Shown: one piece after another, positions 21,860 through 34,160 of the stretch
How positions within the stretch are numbered: the stretch's first letter is position 1
Layout of the letters: every line of letters starts with the position of its first letter
DNA from: Glycine soja
Taxonomy: Eukaryota > Streptophyta > Magnoliopsida > Fabales > Fabaceae
Reading direction: 5' to 3'
DNA length: 64,000 nucleotides
Assembly (NCBI RefSeq): GCF_004193775.1
Contig: NC_041002.1
Span: 38,661,112-38,725,111 of the forward strand
Position numbers and translations under genes: made by a program
The notes under the pieces: generated by a model
The model's database searches: none
What the model saw: only the letters and a program-made list of their open reading frames with translations
Told to the model about the DNA's origin: nothing

Positions 21860-21980
21860 ACGGCTCACACAAAGTGGACATGCTATGTTGCTGGTAGTCC
21901 CCCCAATCGAGGAAAGGGGCAATGTTGGTGAATGCCTGCTCAGCAGCCTATGGCTCAATCGAGGAAAGGGCCTTTTTGAG
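21860..21980 (+). other. Exon-like segment of unknown origin
   Basis: A pyrimidine tract and TTTGCAG precede it and GGTAAGG follows, and its base composition is far less AT-rich than its surroundings. One frame reads RLTQSGHAMLLVVPPIEERG and then VGECLLSSLWLNRGKGLFE. An internal phrase (CAATCGAGGAAAGGG) occurs twice. I do not recognise the protein. It may be a gene fragment carried by the adjacent AT-rich repeat. Confidence 0.35.
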
Positions 21981-23112
21981 GTAAGGTATAATTCCTGAAT
22001 AAAGGGATGATGAATGCCTTTCGTAAGAGGTGGATTTGTTCAATTAAAGTTGATAAAAATTACGAGTAAATTTTTTGCAATGGTTAAAAAAATTGTATTT
22101 TAATTTATAAAATATCGAACATGTGGAAATGAAGAGTATACACGCATGTGTTTATGCATGGGAAGAATATAAAACTTATAACGGCCATGTACTTGATAAA
22201 AAGTTAAGAATGTTCTGTAGAAACCAAGAAGTGTAATATATTTTCTTGATTTTAATAAAATAGTTTGTTGAATTTTCTATTTTATCCTCTTTTATTTTCA
22301 TTCCATACCAAATGTACGTGTAAATTAATTAAATATAAGAAGAAAAATAAGGATATAATTGATAAAATAGTAACTAATATGATCTTGAATTTTACCAATG
22401 ATAGAAAAATAGAAAGAAAAAAAAAATCAAGAAATCCAACCATTAAAAAGGAATGAAGGTAGTATTATATTTCAATAATTTTATAGAATATATAGTGGGA
22501 ATATAAACAAATTAAAAATCTCACAATAATAAAATAAAATTTAAATAAAACTTAAGGATGTGTCGTTGTTTGTCGATATCTGATAAATTGTTGGATATGG
22601 GAAAATGTGTATGAATTATCACAAGCATTAAAATATAAGGGTTATATTCATGATCAAAACTAAGAAATGTGTATGATAGGTTTGTAGAATGAAATATTTA
22701 AATAATCATAATTAAAATACATTTCTCCAAATAACTAACCAACTTTAACCCAACAAACCATCACTAATAATAAACTTTAACCAAACTGAGACGCCTACAA
22801 AAAATGACACAAATATAACTTTTGAGGTGACTATCCTAGAGCTATTCTTATCAAAGTACCCATAAGAAAGGTTATCTTGAAGGGAGGGGTCTTCACATGA
22901 GATATTTCATATTCCTAATCGCCTTGAGCTTTTCACCTTCTAGATTTATGAGTGATCTTCTTGCTACATTGCTCGTCTATCCATTGCTTGTGATTCAACA
23001 GAGCCACACTCAAGAAAGAAAGAGGGGGTGAGATATGAAGTCACTGGACATGCAACATACATAATATGATAGACTAAGGATTTTCATTGCCTCTAGTAGC
23101 AATCCCCTACAT
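21981..23112. other. AT-rich intergenic sequence
   Basis: No gene, RNA gene or element boundary is recognised up to the target duplication of the next LTR element. Confidence 0.5.
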
Positions 23113-23117
23113 ATAGA

Positions 23118-25228
23118 TGTCAGACCCTAATTTTGTCTGGGTAAAAAACAAAACAGTGAAAACAAAAAAAAAAAGGAAAAAGTAAAGAAAATAAAAAAAA
23201 CCAGAGAAAACAAAAGAAAAAAAAAAGAAATGAAAAAAAGAGAAAAGAAGGAAAAAAGAAAAGAAAAAGGAAAAAAAAGAAACCAAACGTGCAAGAAAAA
23301 AAAAGGAAGAAGAAAAAAAGAAGAAGAAAGAAAACGTAAAAGATAAAGAAGGGAAAAAAAGAAAGAAAAGAAAGAGAAAAAAAGAAAACAAAAAGAAAAA
23401 AAGAGAAGAAAAAAAATTATTATGACCTATTGGGCTCTCAAAGAGAGCCCATTAGGTCAAGAAGAGGATAACACTGCATCAAAAAAGGGAAAGAAGGAAA
23501 GTTTGGGAGAAATGACAGAGAGGAGCACAAATCCCAGGGAAGAGAATTGACCAACGGAAGGGTGACACTTGGCATAGCTATCAGAGAAGGGAAAGGGGTC
23601 TCCAGGTATCCCCCATTCCCTTCCCATCCCTTCACTGTCTGCCTTCCCTTCATTTTTTTTCTTTCTTTTCTCCATTCACTTTCCCTCTTTCTCTTCTTCT
23701 TTGCTTGCTCATTTCCCTCCATTTTTCGCTTCATCTCGCCAGTGTGCACCTCGACCATCAGTGACACCTGCATAGACGGTTTTCATTTGATTCTTTTATT
23801 TCCTTGCGTTGTTCAAGCGTTTTCTTTTCTTTGTCACACGTCTTTGTGTTTTTTTTTTTCTTTCTTTTACCAACTCCGACGAGGCTGTGGTGTCCCTATC
23901 CATGCCACCGCCACCATTTGCCGCTATCCCGTGGTAGCTTCGCTCCTATGGGTCCTTTGCCTGTGGCGTTAAGGGCCCTATCACCTTCATTTTTTCGTTT
24001 CTTTTCTCTCTTTTTTGTTTACACCACTGCAAAACCTTCACTGTCATCACACCACCACCGCCCCTGTGGTGGTCTCATATTGTTGGGCCCAACACTAACG
24101 GTGTCGGGGGCAGCGCGCCACCCTCCGTGGTGGTTCCCCTTTGGCCGCGCCGTTTTCTGGGTGAGGCAACTAGGGTTTTCCAACCCTGTTGCATAATCAC
24201 GGGTTGGGCCGGGTTGCCCTAACTCGGTTCTAAACCCACCCTAAAAGAAAAAAAAAATGCAAAAAGAAAACAACAATTGCTGTTCACACCACCTTTTTAA
24301 TACATGCGCTTTTTTGTTCTGGCCTAGCCCATTTGTGCAAAGTGTAATATGAGAAAAGTTTATTCACACACTTTTTTTCATACATGCACTCCTTTTGTTT
24401 TGGGCCTAGTCCATTTTTGCAGTATGAAATAAAATGTAGAATTACAATTTACACCCGTGTAATCCACACATGCACCATTTTGGGCTCAACCCGTTTTTTT
24501 GTGAAGTCCGAAATAAAATAAAATTGATGGTTACACTACTTTCTTTATATGTGCACCCCTGCCACTTAGGATGGTGACTAGGTTTGCCGTGTCAACACTT
24601 CGTCAATGTTGACTAAGTCCAAGTCAACCCTTTGGCTTTAAAAAAAAATGAAAGTAAATATAATTATAAATATTGGTGGATATATCTTTTTTCTATTTTA
24701 TTTCTTTATGGTGTCTATCGTTTATTTTATTCTTCAATGTTTTTTTAATCATTGTCTAGCTAGTTAGTTTAATTAATAATGCATTGTAAATATCTCGTTA
24801 TTCAATTTGTTTTCCTCCATGTTTGAATCTCACATCCTTAATTACTAAGTGTACTCCCTATTTCTATTCTATTCATTTCTATTCACATTCTATTTATTCA
24901 ATTTCCTATCACTATGTCAATTGTTTATTTACTTTTGCAAATCCGCATTAGCATTCTTTAGTACATGCTTACGCTCTGTGCACTCCATGCTGGGTCTTCG
25001 ACTTGCTTGGTGGTATTTCAATAACGTGTGAGTAAATTTTGTGAAGAACATGTTGGGTCTCTGACTTGCTTGAGTTCACAAATTTTACCACAAAACTAAG
25101 GTCTTTCCTAAAAAAAATAAAATTCCCAAATAAATGATCACTCAATTCTCCTTTTTCCATGCACTTTATGCTGAGTCTCCGACTTGCTTGACAGTGTTTC
25201 AATAAAGTGAGTAAATTTTGTGAATGTC
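23118..25228 (+). repeat. 5' LTR, truncated at its 3' side
   Basis: It is collinear with 27977-30056, with small indels and many substitutions. It contains the same long A/G-rich tract (23150-23420), the C/T-rich stretch after 23600 and the GGGTCTYYGACTTGCTTG phrases. Similarity ends after GTGAATGTC. The last quarter, expected to end GTTGCGACA, is missing. Confidence 0.85.
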
Positions 25229-27180
25229 TTACTCGTTCTACACATTTGGTTGTGGTGTCGTAAGCGACAAGTAAAATTGAATAAACATTTGATGGACTGT
25301 GTTTCAAATCAATAAATAATAAATACAGACATTCATGCGATCCCATTTTATCTTTCTTAAAAGTTGTCTTTCTTAAAAAAATTTGAAGAGCAAGAGTCAT
25401 TTGGCTTAATCTGTCAATTGAAAATCCTTTAAATATTTCTTGTCCTGAAAAATTTTCTTTCGAGAACCTGCACAGTTTCTTTCATTTCTTCTTGCTACTA
25501 AGAGTTGACAAACGATAGCAACGGATACCTCAAAGCCCTACACTGGGGCAATGACAGGCACCATGCATGAGCTTCAAGCGAACTTAAGGGCAGATAAGAA
25601 GTCCTCACTCAATAGGTTAAAAACCCGAAAGGGCGGCCTAGGTAAAAGCTAGGGTAATAATAAAAAAAAAAACAATCAGGAGCGTGTTATCAGAGGTTTT
25701 GTCCCAAAATTCAAACTGTAAAAGTCTCTAGTCAAGATTTGAAATGACACATGGTCGTGTTTCTTAAAAGCAAACACTAATTTATCCCTTATTACCCTTT
25801 CCGAGCCAAAGCATATTTGTTTTCTTAAGAAAAACAAAAAAATTTGAGTCTGAACCACTGCTAAATTGACAGGAAGAACAATGCAAACAACACATGCATG
25901 AGGTTTATTAAGCTCTAGGTTAGGCAACAACAATGTTAAAAAAAAACAAAAAAAAATCCGCCAAAGGCGAGCAAAGCAAAAGGACAAAAGTCCTCCAAAT
26001 TTTACTAGGAAGGCACAAAATTGTAATAAAGATTAATGTATAAGACAAATGGAGTAGAGCCCAACCCAAAATGTTGAAATGAATAAAAGTACAAGCAAGG
26101 CTCTCAAGGTTTCTTATTCAATACAACCCTTTAACACTCTTTGAGCCTCTCTGATCCTTTCTTTGATAGCCCTTTTACCCCCTGACCACCTTACAAGCCC
26201 AATAAAGTCCATGTGGATCAAGGAATGACTAATTTTGGTTTTTAGTTTGGATTCTGGAATGGAACCCGCACTCGCTTGTGGTTGTTTAAAAAAAAAAAAG
26301 AAGAAGCCTTGAGGTTTGCACTTGAGCATTTGAGAAGCAAACTTATTTAACCAGGAACTCATGGAAAATGCCCAAAGACAATTGTGATAGTAGAGTACGT
26401 CTGATGTTAGTCGCTCACGCAAACTCCCTAGGGTTCCTTTCGAATCCAAGGGTAGTCTTTGTTATATAAATTCTTTCGGGATCAGCCCATGTCATCAAGT
26501 TTCAGCGGGATCGACAGACCCATGGCATCGTGCTATGATCTTAAGTCAGGAAAGTTTCACTTGGTCATATACCAAAGTGTAACAATCCATTGCCATCCTT
26601 CAATGGTGCATGTGATTGATCCCAAAGCCTTATATTTTCTTGCTGTGCAGAATAATGGAAGTTTTTAAACAAAAAGAAAGGGAAGAACCCTAAGATCAAT
26701 ATTTCAGTTGATGGATTAAATGTCAAATGGCTCCATTGCCATCATCCAAAATCGTCAAGTGATTAAATCAAACAGAACATACACTCTGCGGGAGTCCCCT
26801 AAGGGTTCTGCAAAAGATAAGAAGAGGTTGCACGAATAATCACATATTTCAGAAGGAGACAATCAATCTGTGTTTTTCAAATAAAAATAAATCACAAAAA
26901 GAGGAAATGAATGTCATGAGCATTGCACAGTTTTCATGATTCAAAACCTTTTGCATTGCTAGATACAAAGCCTACATTTACTACATTTCAGGATGAAGGT
27001 TGCATGCCTCTGCATTCCAAAACTCATGTTTCATATCAGGCTAAAAGTGCGTAGATTTATGTTTATATGCCAATTTCCAAAATCCAATGTCCTATATTTT
27101 GAGTTTGGGATGAGAGACCGTCTTAAAAAGTCAACCTCTTGCTTTCTTATAAGGTTGAACCCTTGGGTACTAGTACCTAT
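25229..27180. other. Residual interior of the LTR element
   Basis: No reverse transcriptase, integrase, protease or gag motif is visible in any frame. It is probably what remains of the leader or 3' untranslated region after a large deletion that also removed the end of the 5' LTR. Confidence 0.5.
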
Positions 27181-27186
27181 TGGCAT

Positions 27187-27795
27187 GTTTCATAGAACTC
27201 AACATCCTTTGTTTTTTGTTTCATAGGACTCAATGTCTTTTGCTTTATGTTTTCATAGGACTCAACATCCTCGCCTTTTTGTTTCATAGGACTCAACATC
27301 CTCGCCTTTATGTTTCACAGGACTCAATATCCTTTGCTTTTTAGTTTCATAGGACTCAACATCCTTGCCTTTATGTTTCACATGACTCGATGTCCTTTGC
27401 TTTTTAGTTTCATAGGACTCAACGTCCTTGCCTTTATGTTTCATAGGACTCAGTGTCCTTTGCTTTTCAGTTTCATAGGACTCAACATCCTCGCTTTTAT
27501 GTTTCACAGGACTCAATGTCCTTTACTTTTTAGTTTCATAGGACTCAATGTCCTTGCCTTTATGTTTCACAAGACTCAATGTCCTTTGCATAGTTTCATA
27601 AGACTCAACGTCCTCGCCTTTATATTTCATAGGACTCAACATCCTCCGTCTTTATATTTCATAGGACTCAACGTCCTTTCTCTTTATGTTTTCATAGGAC
27701 TCAATGTCCTTTATCTTTATATTTTCATAGGACTCAACCTCCTCTACTTTATGTTTCATAGAACTCAAAGTCTTATGCCTTTTGTTTCATGAGAC
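27187..27795. repeat. Minisatellite of about 33 bp, roughly 18 copies
   Basis: The unit is close to TTTCATAGGACTCAAC then RTCCTYGCCTTTATG. Neighbouring units alternate slightly (TTTGCTTTTTAG versus CTYGCCTTTATG), giving a 66-bp higher-order period in the middle. It lies about 180 bp before the polypurine tract. The long open frames over it on both strands come from periodicity and are not genes. Confidence 0.9.
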
Positions 27796-27976
27796 ACATT
27801 TCCCTACTTTGTCGTTGAACTCAAAGTTCTTTATTTAGTTGGTACATCAAATTCATTTTTCCCAAAGATTCTTCATTCTCATGTTATGATCTTTCGAAAA
27901 ATCATCCGAACAGAATTAATGTCTTTGTTTTAAATTATCTTTTACTTTCAATAAAAGATAAGTAAAGAGGGGCAGT

Positions 27977-30632
27977 TGTCAGACCCTAATTCTTTCCAGT
28001 CCAAAAAAATAGAGCAAACAAAATAAAAAGAGAAAAAGGAAAAAATAAAGAAAAGAAAAAAAAATCAGAGAAAACAAAAAAGAAATGAAAAAAAAAAGAG
28101 AAAAGAAGGAAAAAAGAAAAGAAAAAAAGAAAGCAAACGTGCAAGAAAAGAAAAGAAGAAGAGAAAAAGAAGGAAGAAAACGTAAAAGAGAAAGAAGAAA
28201 AAAGACAAAAGAAAAGAAAGAGAAAAAAAGAAATCAAAAAGAAAAAAAAAAGAAGAAAAAAGATTATTATGAAAGAGAGCCCATTAGATCAAGAAGAGGA
28301 TAACACTGCATCAAAAAAGGGAAAGAAGGAAAGTCTGGGAGAGGAGCATGGATCCTGGGGAAGAGAATTGGCCAACAGAAGGGTGACATTTGGCACTGCT
28401 ATCAGAGAAGGGAGAGGGGTCTCTAGGTATCCTCTATTCCTTTCCCTTCCCTTCGCTGTCTGCCTTCCCCTCATTTTTTTCTTTCTTTTCTCCTTTCGCT
28501 TTGCCTCTTTCTTTTCTTCTTCGCTTTTTCCTTTCCCTCCATTTTTTTTTCGCTTCATCTTACTGTTGTGCACCTGGGCCGCCGGCGACACCTGCATAGA
28601 CGATTTTCATTTAATTCTTTTATTTCGTTGTGTTGTTCAAGCATTTTCTTTTCTTCGTCTCGTGTCTTTGTGGTTTTTTTTTCTTTTGCCAACTCCGGCG
28701 AGGCCACAGTGTCCCTATTCATGTCACCGCCACCATTTGCCGCTATCCCGTGGTAGCTACGCGCCTGTGGGTCCTTTGCCTGTGGTGTTAAGGGCCCTAT
28801 CACCTTCGTTTTTTTTCGTTTCTTTTCTCTCTTTTTTGTTTGCACCACCGCAAAACCTTCGCCCCCGTCACACCGCTGCTGCCCCTGTGGCGGTCTCATA
28901 TTGTTGAGCCCAACACTAGCGGTGTTGGGGTCAGGGCGCCACCATCTGTGGTGGTTCCCCTTTGGCCATTTTCTGCATGAGGCAACTAAGGTTTCCCAAC
29001 CCTATTGCAAATTCACGGGTTGGGCTAGGTCACCTTGACCCGGTTCCAACCCAACCCTACAAAAAAAACAAAAACGAAAAAAAAACAACAATTGTTGTTC
29101 ATACCACTTTTTTAATACATGCACTTTTTTGTTTCGGGCCTAGCCTATTTTTGCAAAGTGCAATATGACGAAAAGGATATTCACACACCGTTTTTCATAC
29201 ATGCACTCTTTTTGTTTTGGGCCTAGCCCATTTTTGTGAATTTTGTAATAAAATGTAGAATTACTATTTACACCCTGTGTTCCACACATGCACCATTTTC
29301 ATTTTCGATTTAGCCCGTTTTTTTTGTGAAGTCCGAAATAAAATAAAATTAATGGTTACACTCATTTCTTTATATGTGTATCCTTGCCACTTAGGATGGT
29401 GACTAGGCCTGTCATGTTAGCACTCCGTCAGCGTTGACTAAGTCCAAGTCAACCCTTCGACTTTTTTATAAAAAGGAAAATAAAAATATTATAAATATTA
29501 CTGGATATATCTCTATTCTATTTTATTTCTTTATGGTCTCTATCGCTAATTTTATTCTTCAATGTTTTTTTAATCATTGTTTAGCTAGTTATTTTAATTA
29601 ATAACGCATTATAAATATCTCATTATTCATTTTATTTTACCCATGTTTTAATCTCACATCCTTAATTATTAAGTGTACTTTCCATTTTTATTCTATCCCT
29701 TTTTATTCCCATTCTATTTATTCGATTTCCTATCACTATGTCAATTGTTTATTTATTTTTGCAAATCTGCATTAGCATTCTTTAGTCCACTCTTATACTC
29801 TGTGCACTCTATACTGGGTCTTCGACTTGCTTGGTAGTGTTTCAATAACGTGTGAGTAAATTTTGTGAATGACATGTTGGGTCTCTGACTTGCTTGAGTT
29901 CACAAATTTTACTACAAAACTAAGGTCTTTTCTAAAAAAAAATAAAAATTCCCAAATAAATGATCACTTAATTCTTGTTTTTTCATACACGTCATGCTGG
30001 GTCTCCGACTTGCTTGGCAGTGTTTCAATAAAGTGTGAGTAAATTTTGTGAATGTCATGTTGAGTCTTTGACTTGCTTGACTTCACAAAGTTTACCCCAA
30101 AATCAAAACATTTCAAAATAAAATAAAATTAACTCAACACACAAGTTTTTTTCTTTCAAAAAACTATGTAAGTCTGATTTTCTCATTGCACCCGAGGATA
30201 CATAGGAGCAAGGGCAAATCCCTTGTCGATCCAAAATAAAAAATTTAAAAATAAAATAGAATCTCTGTTGTTTCAAAAAATAAAAATTTGATTTCCCGTT
30301 CTAAATAAAAGAAAATATAACAAAATATAATTTATGTTTTCAAGAGAAGATAAATAATTAAAAGTCACTTTATTTTTTTAGCGTACTCGATTAAAAGTTG
30401 TCATTTTCATGACGGGCGCGTAAGGTGCTATTACCTTCCCCAAACGTAAATGACTCCCGGATCCTTTCTCTCAAACCGTAGACTATTCCTTATCCTTATT
30501 GATTTTTCCAACGTTTTTCTTAAATTAACGTTGGTGATGACTCCTCAAATTTTTCATTTTTTTTGAAAATAATTTATTTATTTATCTAAATAATTTTTAT
30601 TTTGCCATTCCGTCGTGGTCCACGTTGCGACA
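27977..30632 (+). repeat. 3' LTR, full length (2656 bp)
   Basis: It has TG...CA ends, is preceded by a polypurine tract and is followed by the ATAGA target duplication. It includes an A/G-rich tract at 28010-28260 and three GGTCTYYGACTTGCTTG phrases at 29815-30080. Confidence 0.88.
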
Positions 30633-30637
30633 ATAGA

Positions 30638-32471
30638 CATAATTTAGAATAGAGGTATAACATTATTTATAGCAACATGCTTATAATTATTTTTCATTGA
30701 TTACTAGGTCACATAGATAACTCCAACTGTCTTAATTTTTTCTTTTTAATTTGTGCAATGCATGAGTAGGACAAATGTTCTAACAGTCATTATAAGTGTC
30801 TTAATCATTTGTTTGGTGGCAAGTGTCCTCCCTTTAACCTTATGTTTGGTTTAGAAGAGAAAAATAGAAGAGATGAAAATAAAAGAAAAATAATTTTAAA
30901 AAAGAGAAAATAGTCAAAATAAAATAATATGTTGTGTTATTTGTTTTAAGTGAAATAGGTGAGAAATAGAGTAGAAATAATATTGTAAAGTTGTTTGATA
31001 TGTGAATGAAATAGAGAGAGAATTAAGTTGAGATACAAAATTAACATTGTGCCTTTATGTGAGTAGTTATGATAGGCCAAAAGTTTTATTTTTAAGGATA
31101 AAAAATCGATTATTTTGGTAAAAAAAAATTCAAGACAAATAATTGACTTTTACCATTTAAGATGGTTTTTATGAATACATAATTTATTCTGCAGGCTCCA
31201 CGACTTTCAAGGTTAACTCTCTTCCAAATCATTCGTACCAAACTCTAGCTTGCACGTCATTTCTATCTTCGGTATTTTATTTCTACCTTTAAACTGAACA
31301 GAGCGTAATGAATGCAATTGTAAACTTATGTGTTGGTCTTTGTCTATGAAATTAGTCGAAAAAATTGAAGTTTTATGATTCATGTTCATTCCTAAGGCAT
31401 GATAGTTGATGATGAATATCATATTGGGGTCTGCAAACATCAATCAGCACTCTATGGAAGGAACAAGGGACCCCGAAATTGCAATGGGGGCATACCAACC
31501 TTACCATACTTGGGCAAGAAAACAGTCTTATATACGTGGACAGGTAAGCTTTCTTAAAGTCAGTGGCTTCTCATATTTTCCTAAGAAGCCTTTGTGATAA
31601 CCCTTGATTGAAAAATCAATAGTAGAAATTGGAGTAAACCCTTATTTTGGTCCTTGATATTGTGAGATGTTATTGACAACGATATTTTGTAACAGTAACA
31701 CTTCATTTGTTAGGAACCAAAGTGACTAATTTGGGAGCTAAAATGACATTAAATTGACTAGTGTCAATAACTACAAAACGATGTAATTATTCAATAATAT
31801 AATGTCTTTAAAAACCAGTCTTACCACAAGCAACAATCGCAAATTAGAACAGAGAATTCATATGATTCACTAATATTAATGCCTTTAATATTTCCTCAAA
31901 ATTTAAACCATAATAAAATGAGAAAAAGTAGTTAGATGTTAGCTATATTAAGATTATCACTCATTACTCATTGACAAAAATTGGAGAGCTAGACGATATC
32001 ACCGTAACAAAAAAAACTAGGTAAATTTAAATAAAAATCAAAATTAAAAAGTATTAAATATTCTCCATTATTTATAATAAAAATTCTATTTTATCGAACA
32101 AGAATAAAGTACAGAGAAAAGGCTTTAAAATTAAATAAAATTATGAAAATATATTATTTGAATCAAAACTCATCAACTGCAAAATTTCTGGAAGATGAAC
32201 ATTAAGAATTGCTGTTGTTATTCCTTTTGTCAGTAAAGAAAGTTGCTTCATAATCAATAGATGGTACAAGCCACATACTATCGTGGTAAAACACTACAAA
32301 CTACCACGACATTATCAATGGGTGGATCAAGCTTGACCATGGCCCTGACAAAATACCAACCGTGTATATCGTGTGCGTTGTGTGTTTAAATGTGACTGGA
32401 GGAATTTGATGGATTCATGTTTGAGAGATTGAACAGATTTTGAATCAAACACACTAGTTGTTCACGGGAAC
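30638..32471. other. Intergenic region downstream of the hydrolase pseudogene
   Basis: AT-rich. A plus-strand segment ending at about 31541 before GTAAGC looks exon-like but matches nothing I know. No other feature is seen. Confidence 0.4.
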
Positions 32472-34160
32472 CTACAAAAATGCTTCACTACTGTTTGTGG
32501 GCAGCTCTAGATCAGGTTCAGATTCACTCAAAGATAAGAAGTACTGATCCACCATATCTTGAGACACCTTTTCTAAGGTTGGAGGATCCCACTGCATATA
32601 TTTGATTCACAATTGTGTAAAAATGGATTTCTACATATGTATAGCATATACACATTTGTTACAAGTGGAGAAATTCCATTAATCAACTAAATATCAAATC
32701 TTAAAATTTGGCAAAACTATTATTTCAATAAGATAATGCAAACAATCAGTACCTTTGGTGCCAAGTCCTTGTCCACCACGCGTGCCCTCACTCCCTAAAA
32801 TGAAATCAAATCAACTTGTGTTTTGACAGAATAAATTTGTTTCTGTTTGCCGAGATTAACAATAATTATACCTCACAGAATCCCCAAATATCTGCCTATG
32901 TATTGCTTGTAAAGCCATACGGTATTCACGCAACAAGCATTGGTCAAGTGTCTGAAATCTACCTTCCCGTATCTGCACCAATCAGAAGAATTACACTATA
33001 AATGTGATTTCTTATAAGAGCAAAGAAATTAAGAATTGTTTAGACTTTAAACATGTCAAAGGAACTCACGGATCTCGAGGAAACCTTTAAGCTTAATGGA
33101 GACGCTTCTTTAAGTTTTTTTTAGGGTAGAAACGCACCAAGCATCTTTTGTTTCACTTGTCGCATTTTCCTAATAGAATTTGAGAATAATTAAAATAAAA
33201 GAAAAATATAATATTCACCAAAAATCGAGCCACAACACAGAAAGTAGAAAGGGCATGTAAGAAATGCCAAAACATAATTTTAAACTGTCATTGATAGGTC
33301 GAACCTTTGTAGTACACTACTGCTATCTGGATGTACAAGCTCACCATACTGTTCTAAAGTGGTTTCAATGACAGACGGGTCATCAGTAACCAATTTCCCC
33401 AACTGTTCTATGATCAATGGAAGCCTCTATATGAACAGGACAAGACAAGCAATGATTTTGAATGTTATAGTCTTAAAAAGTCTATTAAAATTAAAATAAA
33501 GCAAGCAAACAGTGTTTAACAGTGTGTAGCAAGCCAACAAGTAACCATCTCGATCTACTCCGTTGAGCTTTTCTCCTGTTAGAGCCAAGTATTCTCCTGC
33601 ATAAAATAACAACCTATGAAACAAAGAAACACTAGATAAGGAAGTTTATCAATCATATTTCTAGTTGATGATTAGATTTGAACCCATGAATTTCCTTTAA
33701 CCATTTTTGTTGAAAATAGGATGATTTACCAATTCAACAATTTCTTCATCAATCAAATATTTTTATTGTATGTACTTGATGTAATAGATAAGGCTACACA
33801 AAAATATTGGCATACAACATTTCATATCAATAAGACTAAAAGTAACAATTACACCTCAGAAGATTAACGTTCATATTTTATTTTGCGTATTGTTTAGGAT
33901 TCCCGATTCTAATATCAAAAAGGAGAAAATGTTGATGGATGAACCAATGAGACACCTTTAAATAAGAATGCATTCTGATCCAGACAAATGGACCAAAGAA
34001 CGGCAAAGAAAGCATGTCAGGCAAATTTGGACTCATCCAATCTTGACAAACCTTCAAGCTGAACTAAAATATTTCTTGAGTAGAGGTGTATACCCAGTGC
34101 CAGTGCTCTTAAAAATGTCAAATATATAGCACCATAGAAAGGTGTCTCTTGGCTACTAGC

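Larger units (their letters stand above)
23118..30632 (+). mobile_element. Internally deleted LTR retrotransposon with target duplication ATAGA
   Basis: A 3' LTR (27977-30632) begins TGTCAGACCC and ends TTGCGACA, so it has TG...CA ends with TGTC/GACA inverse tips. A 5' LTR copy starts at 23118. ATAGA lies immediately outside both ends (23113-23117 and 30633-30637). A purine-rich AGTAAAGAGGGGCAGT precedes the 3' LTR. The 5' LTR breaks off at about 25228, having lost its last 576 bp or so plus the primer site. No gag or pol is left in the 2.7-kb interior. The long LTRs and minisatellite before the polypurine tract suggest a Tat/Ogre-like Gypsy lineage, but without pol this is a guess. Confidence 0.85.

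Noticed and set aside
23107..23391. Phe/Ser-rich frame on the minus strand, and similar frames at 27986-28303
   Set aside because: They lie on long A/G-rich tracts of the LTRs; the composition is low-complexity with no domain.
27310..27792. Open frame of 160 codons with a periodic FMFHRTQCPLLFSFIGLN-type sequence
   Set aside because: It follows the 33-bp minisatellite exactly, and the opposite strand is open too, so it is a product of periodicity.
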